Source: Bacillus sp. (in: firmicutes) (GTDB lineage Bacteria; Bacillota; Bacilli; Bacillales; JACDOC01). Taken from it: 64,000 nt of DNA. This document shows positions 54,221 to 61,564 of this stretch, in pieces; position 1 is the first letter of the stretch; each line of letters starts with the position of its first letter. The stretch covers positions 186,001 through 250,000 of the forward strand of contig JACDOC010000001.1 of the NCBI GenBank assembly GCA_017656295.1. The letters are read 5' to 3'. The notes under the pieces were generated by a model, which saw nothing but the letters and a program-made list of their open reading frames with translations, made no database searches and was not told the origin of the DNA. The position numbers were made by a program, and so were the translations under genes.

Positions 54221-54412
54221 ATAATGAAACTGCAAGCCAAACGTCGGAAAGTGCAAGCCAAACGTCGGAAAGTGCAAGCCAAACGTCGGAAAGTGCAAGC
54301 CAAACGTTGGAAACTGCAAGCCAAATGGTGGAAACTGCAAGCCAAACGTCGGAAACTGCAAGCCAAACGGTAGAAACTACAAAACAAACGGGATAAACTA
54401 CAAAACAAGGAA
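54221..54412. repeat. Tandem array of 21-nt units (CGTCGGAAAGTGCAAGCCAA core)
   Basis: Nine units of 21 bases, each close to AAAGTGCAAGCCAAACGTCG, slowly decaying to AAACTACAAAACAAACGGGA. The core AAASTGCAA is the same as in the 21.7-kb array. It fills the convergent gap between the SLH gene and yknX. Open frames across it are artefacts of the period. Confidence 0.8.
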
Positions 54413-54509
54413 CACAACTGCCACAATAAAAGCTAGCCTAACCTCAAAAAGAGTGATTATAACTAATAAAAAAGCAGGCCTCCTGATTAGAAGACCTACC
54501 TTTTTAACA

Positions 54510-55697
54510 TTACGGCATCCGGTTCGTACCGAGAAAACCGTACACAAGATATTTCCAATGTTTTTTTTTGTATGTTGATTTTTTGAAAATAGGGTCAATC
54601 TTCGTATGAGGGAAAAGAACAGGTGATTTGTTTTCCTGCACCTTTTCTGGGTTCGCGACTACTAGTTGATTTTCACTCAACCCGTCTGCTACTGCCACAT
54701 ACGTTTCTGTTTCTAGACCTAACGTTACAGGCTGTTTTACTGCTTGTCCTTTTCCATTCATCGTCCATACGAACGCTTGATTCTTCCCGTTTTTCACACT
54801 TGATAAGTGAACCGACATCACGGACGGAGCTGTTGCCGTGATGATTTCCATATTAACCTTTTTTCCAAACGGTAGTTCCATGTCGTCGACATCATTTAAT
54901 TGCACTGTTACAGGATACATTAATTTTTCTTCTTTCTCTTCTGGAAATGGAGAAACCGCAGTAACCGTTCCTTCGGCAGTTGTTTCGTTATCTAATTTTA
55001 CTCGGACAGTCATTCCTTTTTCTAATTGGTCAAGGTCTGCTTCTTGGACGTTTCCTTTCACGACCGGTTCATCCACAATAATTGTCATGATTGGATTGGT
55101 TAACGAATAATTAATTGAGCGGATAATACCATCGACTGGACTTTGTTCCGTAATGATTGTTTCGTTCCCGTTCAAACTTAACAATTGGTTTTCTAATGAA
55201 TCGATCTCTGCTTCAATAACGTTTAGTTCATGTTGCTTTTGAAAAATTTCTGTCTGTAAAGCGACTTTTGTCCCCGTGTTAGTTTCCTCATTTGCTTCTT
55301 GTTCATCTAATATGTCTTCTAGTTCTTCAATGAACTCTTCTAAACTATCGGCCTCTTTCTCTAATTGGTCCATTCGTTCTTGTAACTGAAGTGTTATGTC
55401 ATCCGTATCATCTGTTCGATATTGAAATAGAGGATCGCCTGATTGAACAAATTCCTCCTCATCGACGAGAAACTGTTCAAACGAGCCTTTTCGCTCATCA
55501 AAATAGATGTGATATTCGTCAGCCGGCGTTACTTTTCCTTTTGTAGATACAATTTGCTCCAAATCTCTGATTTTCACTTCATCCCATTCACTTATGAAAG
55601 AATAGCTCGTAATCGGAGAATCTTTTTTGACTAGTAAACATACATTCAAACCGACGAGAAGGAAAAGCACACTCCATCCAATCCATGTTTTTTTCAT
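54510..55697 (-). CDS. yknX: Membrane fusion/efflux adaptor protein YknX-like
   Basis: A 395-residue HlyD/RND-adaptor type protein: one N-terminal membrane helix (~7-24), a barrel-sandwich half (~60-90), a long coiled coil (about 95-170, LQERMDQLEKEADSLEEFIE), the returning lipoyl half (SPVDGIIRSINYSL) and beta-barrel and C-terminal parts (VRVKLDNETTAEGTV). It lies 12 bases after the Yip1-type gene, as yknW-yknX in B. subtilis, where YknWXYZ forms an ABC exporter. The ATPase and permease yknYZ are not in the window. Confidence 0.75.
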   Translation of the reverse strand: MKKTWIGWSVLFLLVGLNVCLLVKKDSPITSYSFISEWDEVKIRDLEQIVSTKGKVTPADEYHIYFDERKGSFEQFLVDEEEFVQSGDPLFQYRTDDTDDITLQLQERMDQLEKEADSLEEFIEELEDILDEQEANEETNTGTKVALQTEIFQKQHELNVIEAEIDSLENQLLSLNGNETIITEQSPVDGIIRSINYSLTNPIMTIIVDEPVVKGNVQEADLDQLEKGMTVRVKLDNETTAEGTVTAVSPFPEEKEEKLMYPVTVQLNDVDDMELPFGKKVNMEIITATAPSVMSVHLSSVKNGKNQAFVWTMNGKGQAVKQPVTLGLETETYVAVADGLSENQLVVANPEKVQENKSPVLFPHTKIDPIFKKSTYKKKHWKYLVYGFLGTNRMP

Positions 55698-55709
55698 ATG
55701 AGCCCTCCT

Positions 55710-56375
55710 TTAAGAGAACAATGTCGAAACATCGACAAAAGCGAGTATTGTTTGAGTCAATAGTAAAAACACATGCCAACAAACGACCATAAAGAGGACT
55801 TTCATTCGTGAGGTGTCCGTCAGTTGTTTTAAAAAGTCATACGTGATCTTGATCGATAAAACAAAAAAGATCGAGATTCCACCAGCCAAATAAATGACAA
55901 GAGTTGGCAGTTCAAGTGTTTGTGCTACAACACCTAGCGATAGTGGCGACGAAAACCAAGGTAAATGAAACACGTACATAAGGAGGATGTTCACCACTCG
56001 CTCTAATAAAAAGATCATTAAAACAAACGTTTGTATAATCACAAGCTTTCGATAAGGGATGTCGGTTAATGACCAATAAATAAGCGCTGGGGCGAATAGT
56101 AGAAATAAAGCAATGACAATCCCAGCAAACATCTTTCCAAGCGTAAATAATGAAAGTTTTATATAGATCTTATCTAAACCAGTATTTGGGATTTCTTTTA
56201 CAATCGGCTCTGTCCCAATGCCTAGCAATCCACTTACCCCGTATATAACGGCACTACAAAATAAAAGAAGGACTACACGTGCCCATACACCATAAAAAAT
56301 TTCGGCTTTATGTAATTGATAGCTGGCGACGTCTCGTTTGAACAAGCCTTGCCATAATTTTAAACGATAGGACAT
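55710..56375 (-). CDS. yknW: Yip1-family membrane protein YknW-like
   Basis: A 221-residue protein with five to six hydrophobic segments and the Yip1-type spacing; the N-terminal ~25 residues are cytosolic. In B. subtilis YknW assists assembly of the YknXYZ exporter that protects against SDP toxin. AGGAGG precedes the ATG. It starts the yknWX pair on the minus strand. Confidence 0.7.
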   Translation of the reverse strand: MSYRLKLWQGLFKRDVASYQLHKAEIFYGVWARVVLLLFCSAVIYGVSGLLGIGTEPIVKEIPNTGLDKIYIKLSLFTLGKMFAGIVIALFLLFAPALIYWSLTDIPYRKLVIIQTFVLMIFLLERVVNILLMYVFHLPWFSSPLSLGVVAQTLELPTLVIYLAGGISIFFVLSIKITYDFLKQLTDTSRMKVLFMVVCWHVFLLLTQTILAFVDVSTLFS

Positions 56376-56484
56376 CTAATCCCTCCTAGATAACAATTCT
56401 AAAACTATCAATCTAACACTTCCATTATACACCATTTATCGACAGGTCATAGGAACGAAAATTGTCGAAAATATACTATTAGGT

Positions 56485-56523
56485 ACAATAAAAAGTGCCG
56501 TTTGAAGTCACGGCACTTTTTAT
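56485..56523 (-). terminator. Bidirectional terminator after an SLH gene
   Basis: AAAAAGTGCCGT and ACGGCACTTTTT surround a short TTGAAGTC loop. It ends the SLH gene on the minus strand. Confidence 0.88.
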
Positions 56524-56524
56524 A

Positions 56525-57421
56525 TTAATTTTTTACAAAATTAGTATGTGAATATAGCTTGATGTTGTTCATTTCGGTTACATAATAAACGAGATCAGGT
56601 GAGAAATATAAACCGATTTGGGCAGTATCTTTTGCTTTTAAAGAAAATTCATCGGCTGTGAATTCAAATAGTCCTTCCGCTATAATTTCACCATCTGCTG
56701 TGACAGCAACCATAGTATCTCTTAACTCCACAGGATAATCAAAATTATTTTTGAATTCTACTAATAGAGTGAGTCCTCCCTCTTGATCCCACTCATAATT
56801 GATTGGATTTATCAGAACGGTTTGTTTGAAGGAATCATTGAGAATTCTTGCCATAAACGCAGCGAACTGGGCTCGTGTTAAATTTCCGTTAGGACGATAT
56901 GTAGCGTCAGGGTAACCGGTCGTTATATGATTATCAAATAAACTAGATACGTAGTCGTAAGCCCAATGATCATACGGCACATCAGTAAATTCAGAATCGT
57001 ACACATATAAAAGGTCATATGCTTCTGCAAGGATTTTCGCCATTTGGCCTCTTGTCAATGTATCCCATGGTTTAAAATAGCCATTACTTCCAGTCATAAT
57101 TCCTTCATCTGCTAATGTAGCAGCGTATTCATAGCCATAATCGCCTGGTTTAAGATCTTTAAAATTTGGATTTGGACGATTTTCTGTGCTTAGACCGAGG
57201 CCTTTCACTAACATCTCTGCCGCTTGCATTCGTTTAATCGGGTCATTTGGCCCAAAATTCCCGTCCTTGTATCCTCTAATAATTTGATTTTCTACAAGAA
57301 AATGAATTTCATCGTAAGCCCAAAAGTCTTCCTTTACATCTGGGAAATTAGTGGCGGCTGACGAGTTCATGCTAGGTAACAGGAACCATGTTGTAATAAA
57401 AAGAATCATAATCCGCTTCAT
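56525..57421 (-). CDS. SLH-domain protein with SLAP-like C-terminal domain
   Basis: A 298-residue exported protein: signal peptide (1-23), three SLH domains (~25-75, 85-140, 145-198; GYKDGNFGPNDPIKRMQ and GYPDATYRPNGNLTRAQF) and a C-terminal beta domain (205-298). The last domain, with VEFKNNFDYPVELRDTMVAV and FSLKAKDTAQIGLYFSPDLV, resembles the repeated modules of SlaP (NSLPKAIKLGVTPLLLI...). The similarity is by eye. Likely a minor wall-polymer-bound protein. Confidence 0.78.
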   Translation of the reverse strand: MKRIMILFITTWFLLPSMNSSAATNFPDVKEDFWAYDEIHFLVENQIIRGYKDGNFGPNDPIKRMQAAEMLVKGLGLSTENRPNPNFKDLKPGDYGYEYAATLADEGIMTGSNGYFKPWDTLTRGQMAKILAEAYDLLYVYDSEFTDVPYDHWAYDYVSSLFDNHITTGYPDATYRPNGNLTRAQFAAFMARILNDSFKQTVLINPINYEWDQEGGLTLLVEFKNNFDYPVELRDTMVAVTADGEIIAEGLFEFTADEFSLKAKDTAQIGLYFSPDLVYYVTEMNNIKLYSHTNFVKN

Positions 57422-57545
57422 ACATGACCCACCTTTTTATAGTTCATAATCATGTCTATTATATAATTCTAGTAGAGTAAGGAAGAATGGGAAGATTATA
57501 CCGTTTTTTCCACAATATATTTTGTTTTAAAAAAATGTTTGCTAC

Positions 57546-57636
57546 TATGGAGTAGGGTACAATCAGGGAAACCTGATGTCACAAAGCTATAGGGGCTAAG
57601 GGGATTCCTATGCCAGCCAGCTGCCATTACCATTAA
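57546..57636 (+). ncRNA. Second cyclic di-GMP-I (GEMM)-like riboswitch
   Basis: ATCAGGGAAACCTGAT is a GAAA-capped hairpin, followed by GTCACAAAGCTATAGGGG, CTAAGG and CCTATGCCAGCCAGCTGCC, in the order and spacing of GEMM-I. By hand alignment the base equivalent to Vc2 G20 looks like A, not G, so ligand choice is uncertain. P1 is weak (ATGG/CCAT). Confidence 0.72.
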
Positions 57637-57654
57637 ACAGGAGGAAAGGTAATG
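57625..57654 (+). promoter_or_regulatory. Start-codon-masking hairpin (riboswitch expression platform)
   Basis: CATTACC (57625-57631) can pair with GGTAATG (57648-57654), which contains the start codon; the ribosome binding site AGGAGG lies in the loop. CATTACC also overlaps the 3' arm of the aptamer P1, so ligand binding could free the start. Confidence 0.5.
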
Positions 57655-58905
57655 AAAAGAAAATTTTTAATGAAAGCATGCCTTTTTGTTTCATTATTTT
57701 CTTTAATGGTGTCTGCACCTATTTCTGCAGCTAGCCCATTATCATCGGAAGAAGAGGTATCCCAATTAAAGAAAGGCAAACCAGAAAAGCCAGACAAGGA
57801 ATCAGGTAAGCCAGAAAAACCTGAAAAAGATTACGATAAACCAGAAAAAGATAAAGATAAAGAAAAACCAGAGAAACCTGAAAAAGAGAAAGACAAACCT
57901 GAAAAAGACAAACCAGAGAAAGAAAAGGATCATCCAGGAAAAAAAGATAAAGATAAACCAAATAAAGAAAAAGGAAAAATTAAGAGAACAAATAGTATTT
58001 CAAAACGTTTAGATAAAATTGAAGAAAAAATTAATGAAGTGTCAAACGAAATAACTGAATATTATTCAACGGAAGAAAACGGGGAAGAAACCGAGTCAGA
58101 AAATGAAACTGGTTCAACGGAAGAAGAAACAACGGAAACTGATCAAGAAGAAAGTACAGACGATTCCTCAATTAAAGATGAGAGTTCCGTGAACGATGAG
58201 GGAAGTAATGCTGAAGAAGGAGCGGAAAATACGGAAGATTCTTCATCTGAAGAGGATGCTACAAACGATTCGGTAATGGATAAAGTAGATGGTTCCCAAG
58301 AGGAAACTACCGAAAATCCAGACAATACAGGATCAGAAGATGAAAGTGGAGTTGAATCGAAGGAAACAGAGGAACATTCTAGTTTATTCAATTCTGGTGT
58401 CCTAGTTATAGAAGCAACATTAATTGACGGCGTAGATGAAGAAGAGGATGAAACAAAAGATATCACAGAAGAAAATGACGACATCGATGAAGATGAAGAG
58501 TCAGACGAAGGCGACACAGAGGATAGTGAGGATCGTTCCCAAAGTTTTATTGGCAAATTAAATGCTCAAATTAACAAACTTCATGCAGTGAAAAAGCAAA
58601 TTAAAAACCTTAAGAAAAAAGTAAGCGAAGACGATGCTGAAGTCACAGCATTAGAACAACGTGCAGAAGATTTAATCCAGCTAGCCCAATCTGAAATTGA
58701 ACGAGTAAAGGAATTACGTGCAGGAAAGACGGTTCCATCAGTTGAGGATGAACCCGTAGAACAAGAAGAAGGTTTAGATCAAACTGAAGACGATACGAAT
58801 AAGCAAGAAGAATCAACCGAAAATGAAGAAGTACAAGATGAACAAGATACTGATTTTCCAAATGAAAATCCAGAACCAACAGCTGAAGAAGAAAACTTAG
58901 AATAG
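57652..58905 (+). CDS. Secreted low-complexity protein with KPEKP repeats and acidic region
   Basis: A 417-residue exported protein: signal peptide (1-27), Lys/Pro/Glu repeats (~36-115, PEKPEKEKDKPEKDKPEK type), an acidic Ser/Thr/Glu-rich region (~125-305), a coiled coil (~310-365, KLHAVKKQIKNLKKKVSEDD and EQRAEDLIQLAQSEIE) and an acidic tail. There is no LPXTG, SLH or enzyme motif. The charge alternation would suit contact with the wall or the lattice. It lies behind the second GEMM-like riboswitch, so it may be a c-di-GMP-controlled matrix or surface component. Confidence 0.72.
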   Translation: MKRKFLMKACLFVSLFSLMVSAPISAASPLSSEEEVSQLKKGKPEKPDKESGKPEKPEKDYDKPEKDKDKEKPEKPEKEKDKPEKDKPEKEKDHPGKKDKDKPNKEKGKIKRTNSISKRLDKIEEKINEVSNEITEYYSTEENGEETESENETGSTEEETTETDQEESTDDSSIKDESSVNDEGSNAEEGAENTEDSSSEEDATNDSVMDKVDGSQEETTENPDNTGSEDESGVESKETEEHSSLFNSGVLVIEATLIDGVDEEEDETKDITEENDDIDEDEESDEGDTEDSEDRSQSFIGKLNAQINKLHAVKKQIKNLKKKVSEDDAEVTALEQRAEDLIQLAQSEIERVKELRAGKTVPSVEDEPVEQEEGLDQTEDDTNKQEESTENEEVQDEQDTDFPNENPEPTAEEENLE

Positions 58906-58912
58906 TAGTTAA

Positions 58913-58947
58913 GGAGGTATGCAGATATGAATTTGCATACCTCTTTT
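58913..58947 (+). terminator. Rho-independent terminator, also intron insertion target
   Basis: AGGAGGTATGCA pairs with TGCATACCTCT around GATATGAATT, with TTTT after. The group II intron relic begins at 58950. Confidence 0.8.
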
Positions 58948-58949
58948 AT

Positions 58950-59062
58950 GTGTGCCCGGCATGGGTGTAATCTATAGGGTGAAAGTCCCGAACTGCGAAG
59001 GTAGAAGTAGCAGTTAGCTTAACGCAAGGGTGTCCGTGGTGACGCGGAATCTGAAGGAAGCT
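58950..59062 (+). mobile_element. 5' end relic of a group IIC intron
   Basis: Begins GTGTGCCCGGCATGGGTGTA, continues TCTATAGGGTGAAAGTCCCG, AACTGCGAAGGTAGAAGTAG, CAGTTAGCTTAACGCAAGGG and TGTCCGTGGTGACGCGGAATCTGAAGGAAGC in short stretches, the domain I start of Bacillus/Oceanobacillus IIC introns. It sits right after a terminator hairpin, the usual IIC target. All later domains and the intron protein are missing. Confidence 0.8.
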
Positions 59063-59071
59063 TTTTGAAAG

Positions 59072-59280
59072 AATCAATAATACGACAAAAGTCATCAAGC
59101 GAAACGACTATGGATATAAAAACTTCAAGAGATTTCGAGCAAGAATCTTATTAAGACATCAGTATAAAGGAATGGGTCTACATATAGGATAGGGGTGGCC
59201 TGATTTCTTTACCACCCCAACATTTGATGGAGAACCTTTATTTTTATGAAATTCTTTACCCCAACATTTAGTATAGAACC
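59072..59280 (+). mobile_element. ISL3-family relic: transposase C-terminus and two element ends
   Basis: A frame encodes INNTTKVIKRNDYGYKNFKR and FRARILLRHQYKGMGLHIG before TAG at 59186, the ISL3 C-terminal motif. Two similar ends follow: ACCCCAACATTTGATGGAGA at 59212 and ACCCCAACATTTAGTATAGA at 59257. The 5' part of the element is gone and abuts the intron relic. Confidence 0.7.
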
Positions 59281-59444
59281 TAAAATAAAAAGGGCTAGCC
59301 ATCCAGTTGGGAAGGGGATGACTAGCCAACCAAAGTATTACCGCGGAATTTATTCTACAATATTCGACAAAATTTGTCGAATGTAATTTATGGTAGGATT
59401 GGAATACTTTAAAGTGGTAGGGGAGTAATCTAGTGAGGGACACT

Positions 59445-59496
59445 AGTGAGGGACAGTCCCGCGTTGCTTTAAAGCAACGCGGGACTGTCCCTCACT
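59445..59496. repeat. Perfect 52-base palindrome, terminator-like
   Basis: AGTGAGGGACAGTCCC with GCGTTGCTTT on the left is mirrored without a loop on the right, centred on TTTAAA at 59470/59471. A partial unit (TAGTGAGGGACAC) precedes it. It lies 25 bases from the end of the LCP gene and may end its transcript or form a cruciform. Confidence 0.85.
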
Positions 59497-59520
59497 CCTT
59501 TAAACTATTAAAGATTCACT

Positions 59521-60465
59521 CTAATCGTTAAGTTCAAGGTGCTTTTTTAATAATGTTTGCACTCTTTCTTTTTCTTCATCAGACACGATGAGATACCATA
59601 CCGAGTTGATCGTTTTTCCGCTTCCAGAGATTTGGTGGCGGTCGATATGTTTTCCAGCTTCTCGGTAGTTTTTCTGAATTTCGACCATTTCTTCAAACGA
59701 CATATTTGTTTTTACGTTTTTACTTATCGCGTTAAAAATATCTCCGTAGTTCCACAAGCTTGAAATGCTTGCGCCTTTTTTGATGACCCCTTGTATAATT
59801 TTTTGCTGACGATCTTGGCGGCCGAAATCTCCACGCGGGTCCTGTTTGCGCATACGTGAATATAATAAAGCTTCCTCGCCGTTTAACGTAATTTCCCCTT
59901 TAGGAAAATGGACTCCTCCATACGTAAACGAAAAATCATTCTGAACCGTCACTCCATCGACCGCATCGACAATATCTTTAAATCCTTCCATGTTCACTTG
60001 AATATAGTAATCAATCGGGATATCTAAAAAGTTTTCCACCGTGGCGATAGCCATATCTACACCACCAAACGCATACGCATGGTTAATTTTATCTTTAACC
60101 CCTTTACCGACAATCAACGTTCGCGTATCCCGTGGAATGCTGACCATTTGAACAGAAGGCTCATTCGGATTTACCGTCAACACAATCATTGTATCGGAAC
60201 GTCCGCTGTCATTTTTTCGCTCATCGACACCAAGGAGCAACACCGAAAAAGGTTCTTTTTTCTCCAACTTCAATTCTTCTTCACGTTTACCCGACTTCAC
60301 TCGCTCAATCGGTTCGTGGATGGTTTCAATGGCTTTATTTAAAGAATGATAAACAGAATACGCATACGCTCCTCCAGCTATCAAAACAAAGAGGAAGAAC
60401 ACCCCGATCCGTTTCCACCAGCGCTTTTTCTTTTTTTTACGCTCACTTCGCAATTGATTTGCCAT
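59521..60465 (-). CDS. LytR-CpsA-Psr (LCP) wall-polymer ligase
   Basis: A 314-residue type II membrane protein: basic cytoplasmic N-terminus (RSERKKKKKRWWKR), one helix (~22-42) and an external LCP domain (~65-310). Family motifs are SVLLLGVDERKNDSGRSDTM, MVSIPRDTRTLIVG, KINHAYAFGGVDMAI and LYSRMRKQDPRGDFGRQDRQ with catalytic Arg. LCP proteins transfer undecaprenyl-linked polymers to peptidoglycan, so it probably anchors the polymer made at 13.8-21 kb. ATG at 60465 is preferred over 60471 by spacing from AAAGGAA. Confidence 0.88.
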   Translation of the reverse strand: MANQLRSERKKKKKRWWKRIGVFFLFVLIAGGAYAYSVYHSLNKAIETIHEPIERVKSGKREEELKLEKKEPFSVLLLGVDERKNDSGRSDTMIVLTVNPNEPSVQMVSIPRDTRTLIVGKGVKDKINHAYAFGGVDMAIATVENFLDIPIDYYIQVNMEGFKDIVDAVDGVTVQNDFSFTYGGVHFPKGEITLNGEEALLYSRMRKQDPRGDFGRQDRQQKIIQGVIKKGASISSLWNYGDIFNAISKNVKTNMSFEEMVEIQKNYREAGKHIDRHQISGSGKTINSVWYLIVSDEEKERVQTLLKKHLELND

Positions 60466-60918
60466 ACTCATGTTCCTTTCTTCGTCACACGAAAATATTT
60501 ATTCTATTTTAATTGTAGATTATTTGAAACGAACCACCTTGACAATGGTTATTGTTCCACTGAAATGAAAATTTTAGCAGAATATTTATTTTGTGTTAGT
60601 ACACTTGATTATTAGGTCTGTTTGAATCTTTCATATGATTGGATGATTACAGAAATAATATTTATTATTCCGTATAGATGGAATAATTTGATTTAATAGG
60701 ACTACGACAAAGCTGATCGCCGATTTATTAAAAAATTAAGTTTAAACATAACCAAAGCTATTCATATGTTGTAAAAGTTCTAAAGTCCACTTGAAAAGTA
60801 AAACTTATGTATTTGAAATAGTGGAAATAATTAATTTTTACAACAATATACAATTTCTGGAGTAATTGTGGTAAAATTGGTTTAGTATTTATTTATACGT
60901 CATAAGGAGGAAAAAGCC
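60466..60918. other. AT-rich gap, no gene recognised
   Basis: About 450 bases between the LCP gene and the broken membrane protein gene. It is AT-rich and contains no frame with a ribosome binding site and no repeat I can define. Confidence 0.5.
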
Positions 60919-61241
60919 ATGCGAGGGAGATTAATTAATGATGCAGGTGTAACCAAGGAAGTTAAAATAGGTTTTAGCTCTTTGGATTTTTCCCGGCACT
61001 ATTTAGAGGAGATTTGAAGTGGGCGGCTATTATGTTTATTACTGCAACAGTAGTTGGATTGTTTACTCTTGGATTTGGAGCCTGGATTCCTGGTATTATT
61101 TTTTCATTTGTTTATAACAAAATATACATAAAAGAATTATTAGAAAAAGGATACCGCCCTGCAGATGAGCAGACAAAAACTGAATTACAATCTAGAGGAA
61201 TTATTTCTACGGTATCAACATCACAAAACGTTAATGCATAA
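60919..61241 (+). pseudogene. Frameshifted small membrane protein
   Basis: The first frame (ATG 60919, AAGGAGG upstream) gives MRGRLINDAGVTKEVKIGFS and stops at 61017. The downstream frame encodes GFFPALFRGDLKWAAIMFIT then FGAWIPGIIFSFVYNKIY and KELLEKGYRPADEQTK, with a membrane helix or two. The two parts look like one protein joined by a short deletion near 60978, where residues between GFS and GFFPALF are missing. A terminator follows at 61257. Confidence 0.6.
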
Positions 61242-61256
61242 CTTTATTTAAAAACT

Positions 61257-61303
61257 TGAGGCTGATCTTATTTTTACATTTTATTAGATCAGCCTTATAT
61301 ATT
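61257..61303 (+). terminator. Rho-independent terminator
   Basis: AGGCTGATCT pairs with AGATCAGCCT around a 17-base AT-rich loop, followed by TATATATTTTT. Confidence 0.75.
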
Positions 61304-61497
61304 TTTAAATCCGTATCTCCTGTTCTAACCCCTCTTATAATCCGCTTTAGATGACACCCATTAGTTTTACTTACCGATTTTAAAGATATAAAAATGTATA
61401 GTAAAATACTTTTTCTAGTTATCGAGCATACGAGCAACCTCGATGATAAAAAGGAAATAAATCATAAATGGCGAAATAATTACTTAAGACAAGGTCT

Positions 61498-61543
61498 AAA
61501 TAAACGTTTGTTTAATCCAAGATATAAATAAACGTTTGTTTAA
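61498..61543 (+). promoter_or_regulatory. Twin 18-nt direct repeats, operator-like
   Basis: AAATAAACGTTTGTTTAA occurs at 61498-61515 and 61526-61543, starts 28 bases apart. Each copy includes the inverted repeat TAAAC-GTTT-GTTTA. They end just before the endonuclease ribosome binding site (GGGAGGC). Confidence 0.65.
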
Positions 61544-61564
61544 ATAAAGGGAGGCTTTCCATTG

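Noticed and set aside
54169-54426. Minus-strand open frame of Cys/Phe/Arg-rich heptads
   Set aside because: It is the translation of the 54.2-kb 21-nt array, without a start site or plausible composition.
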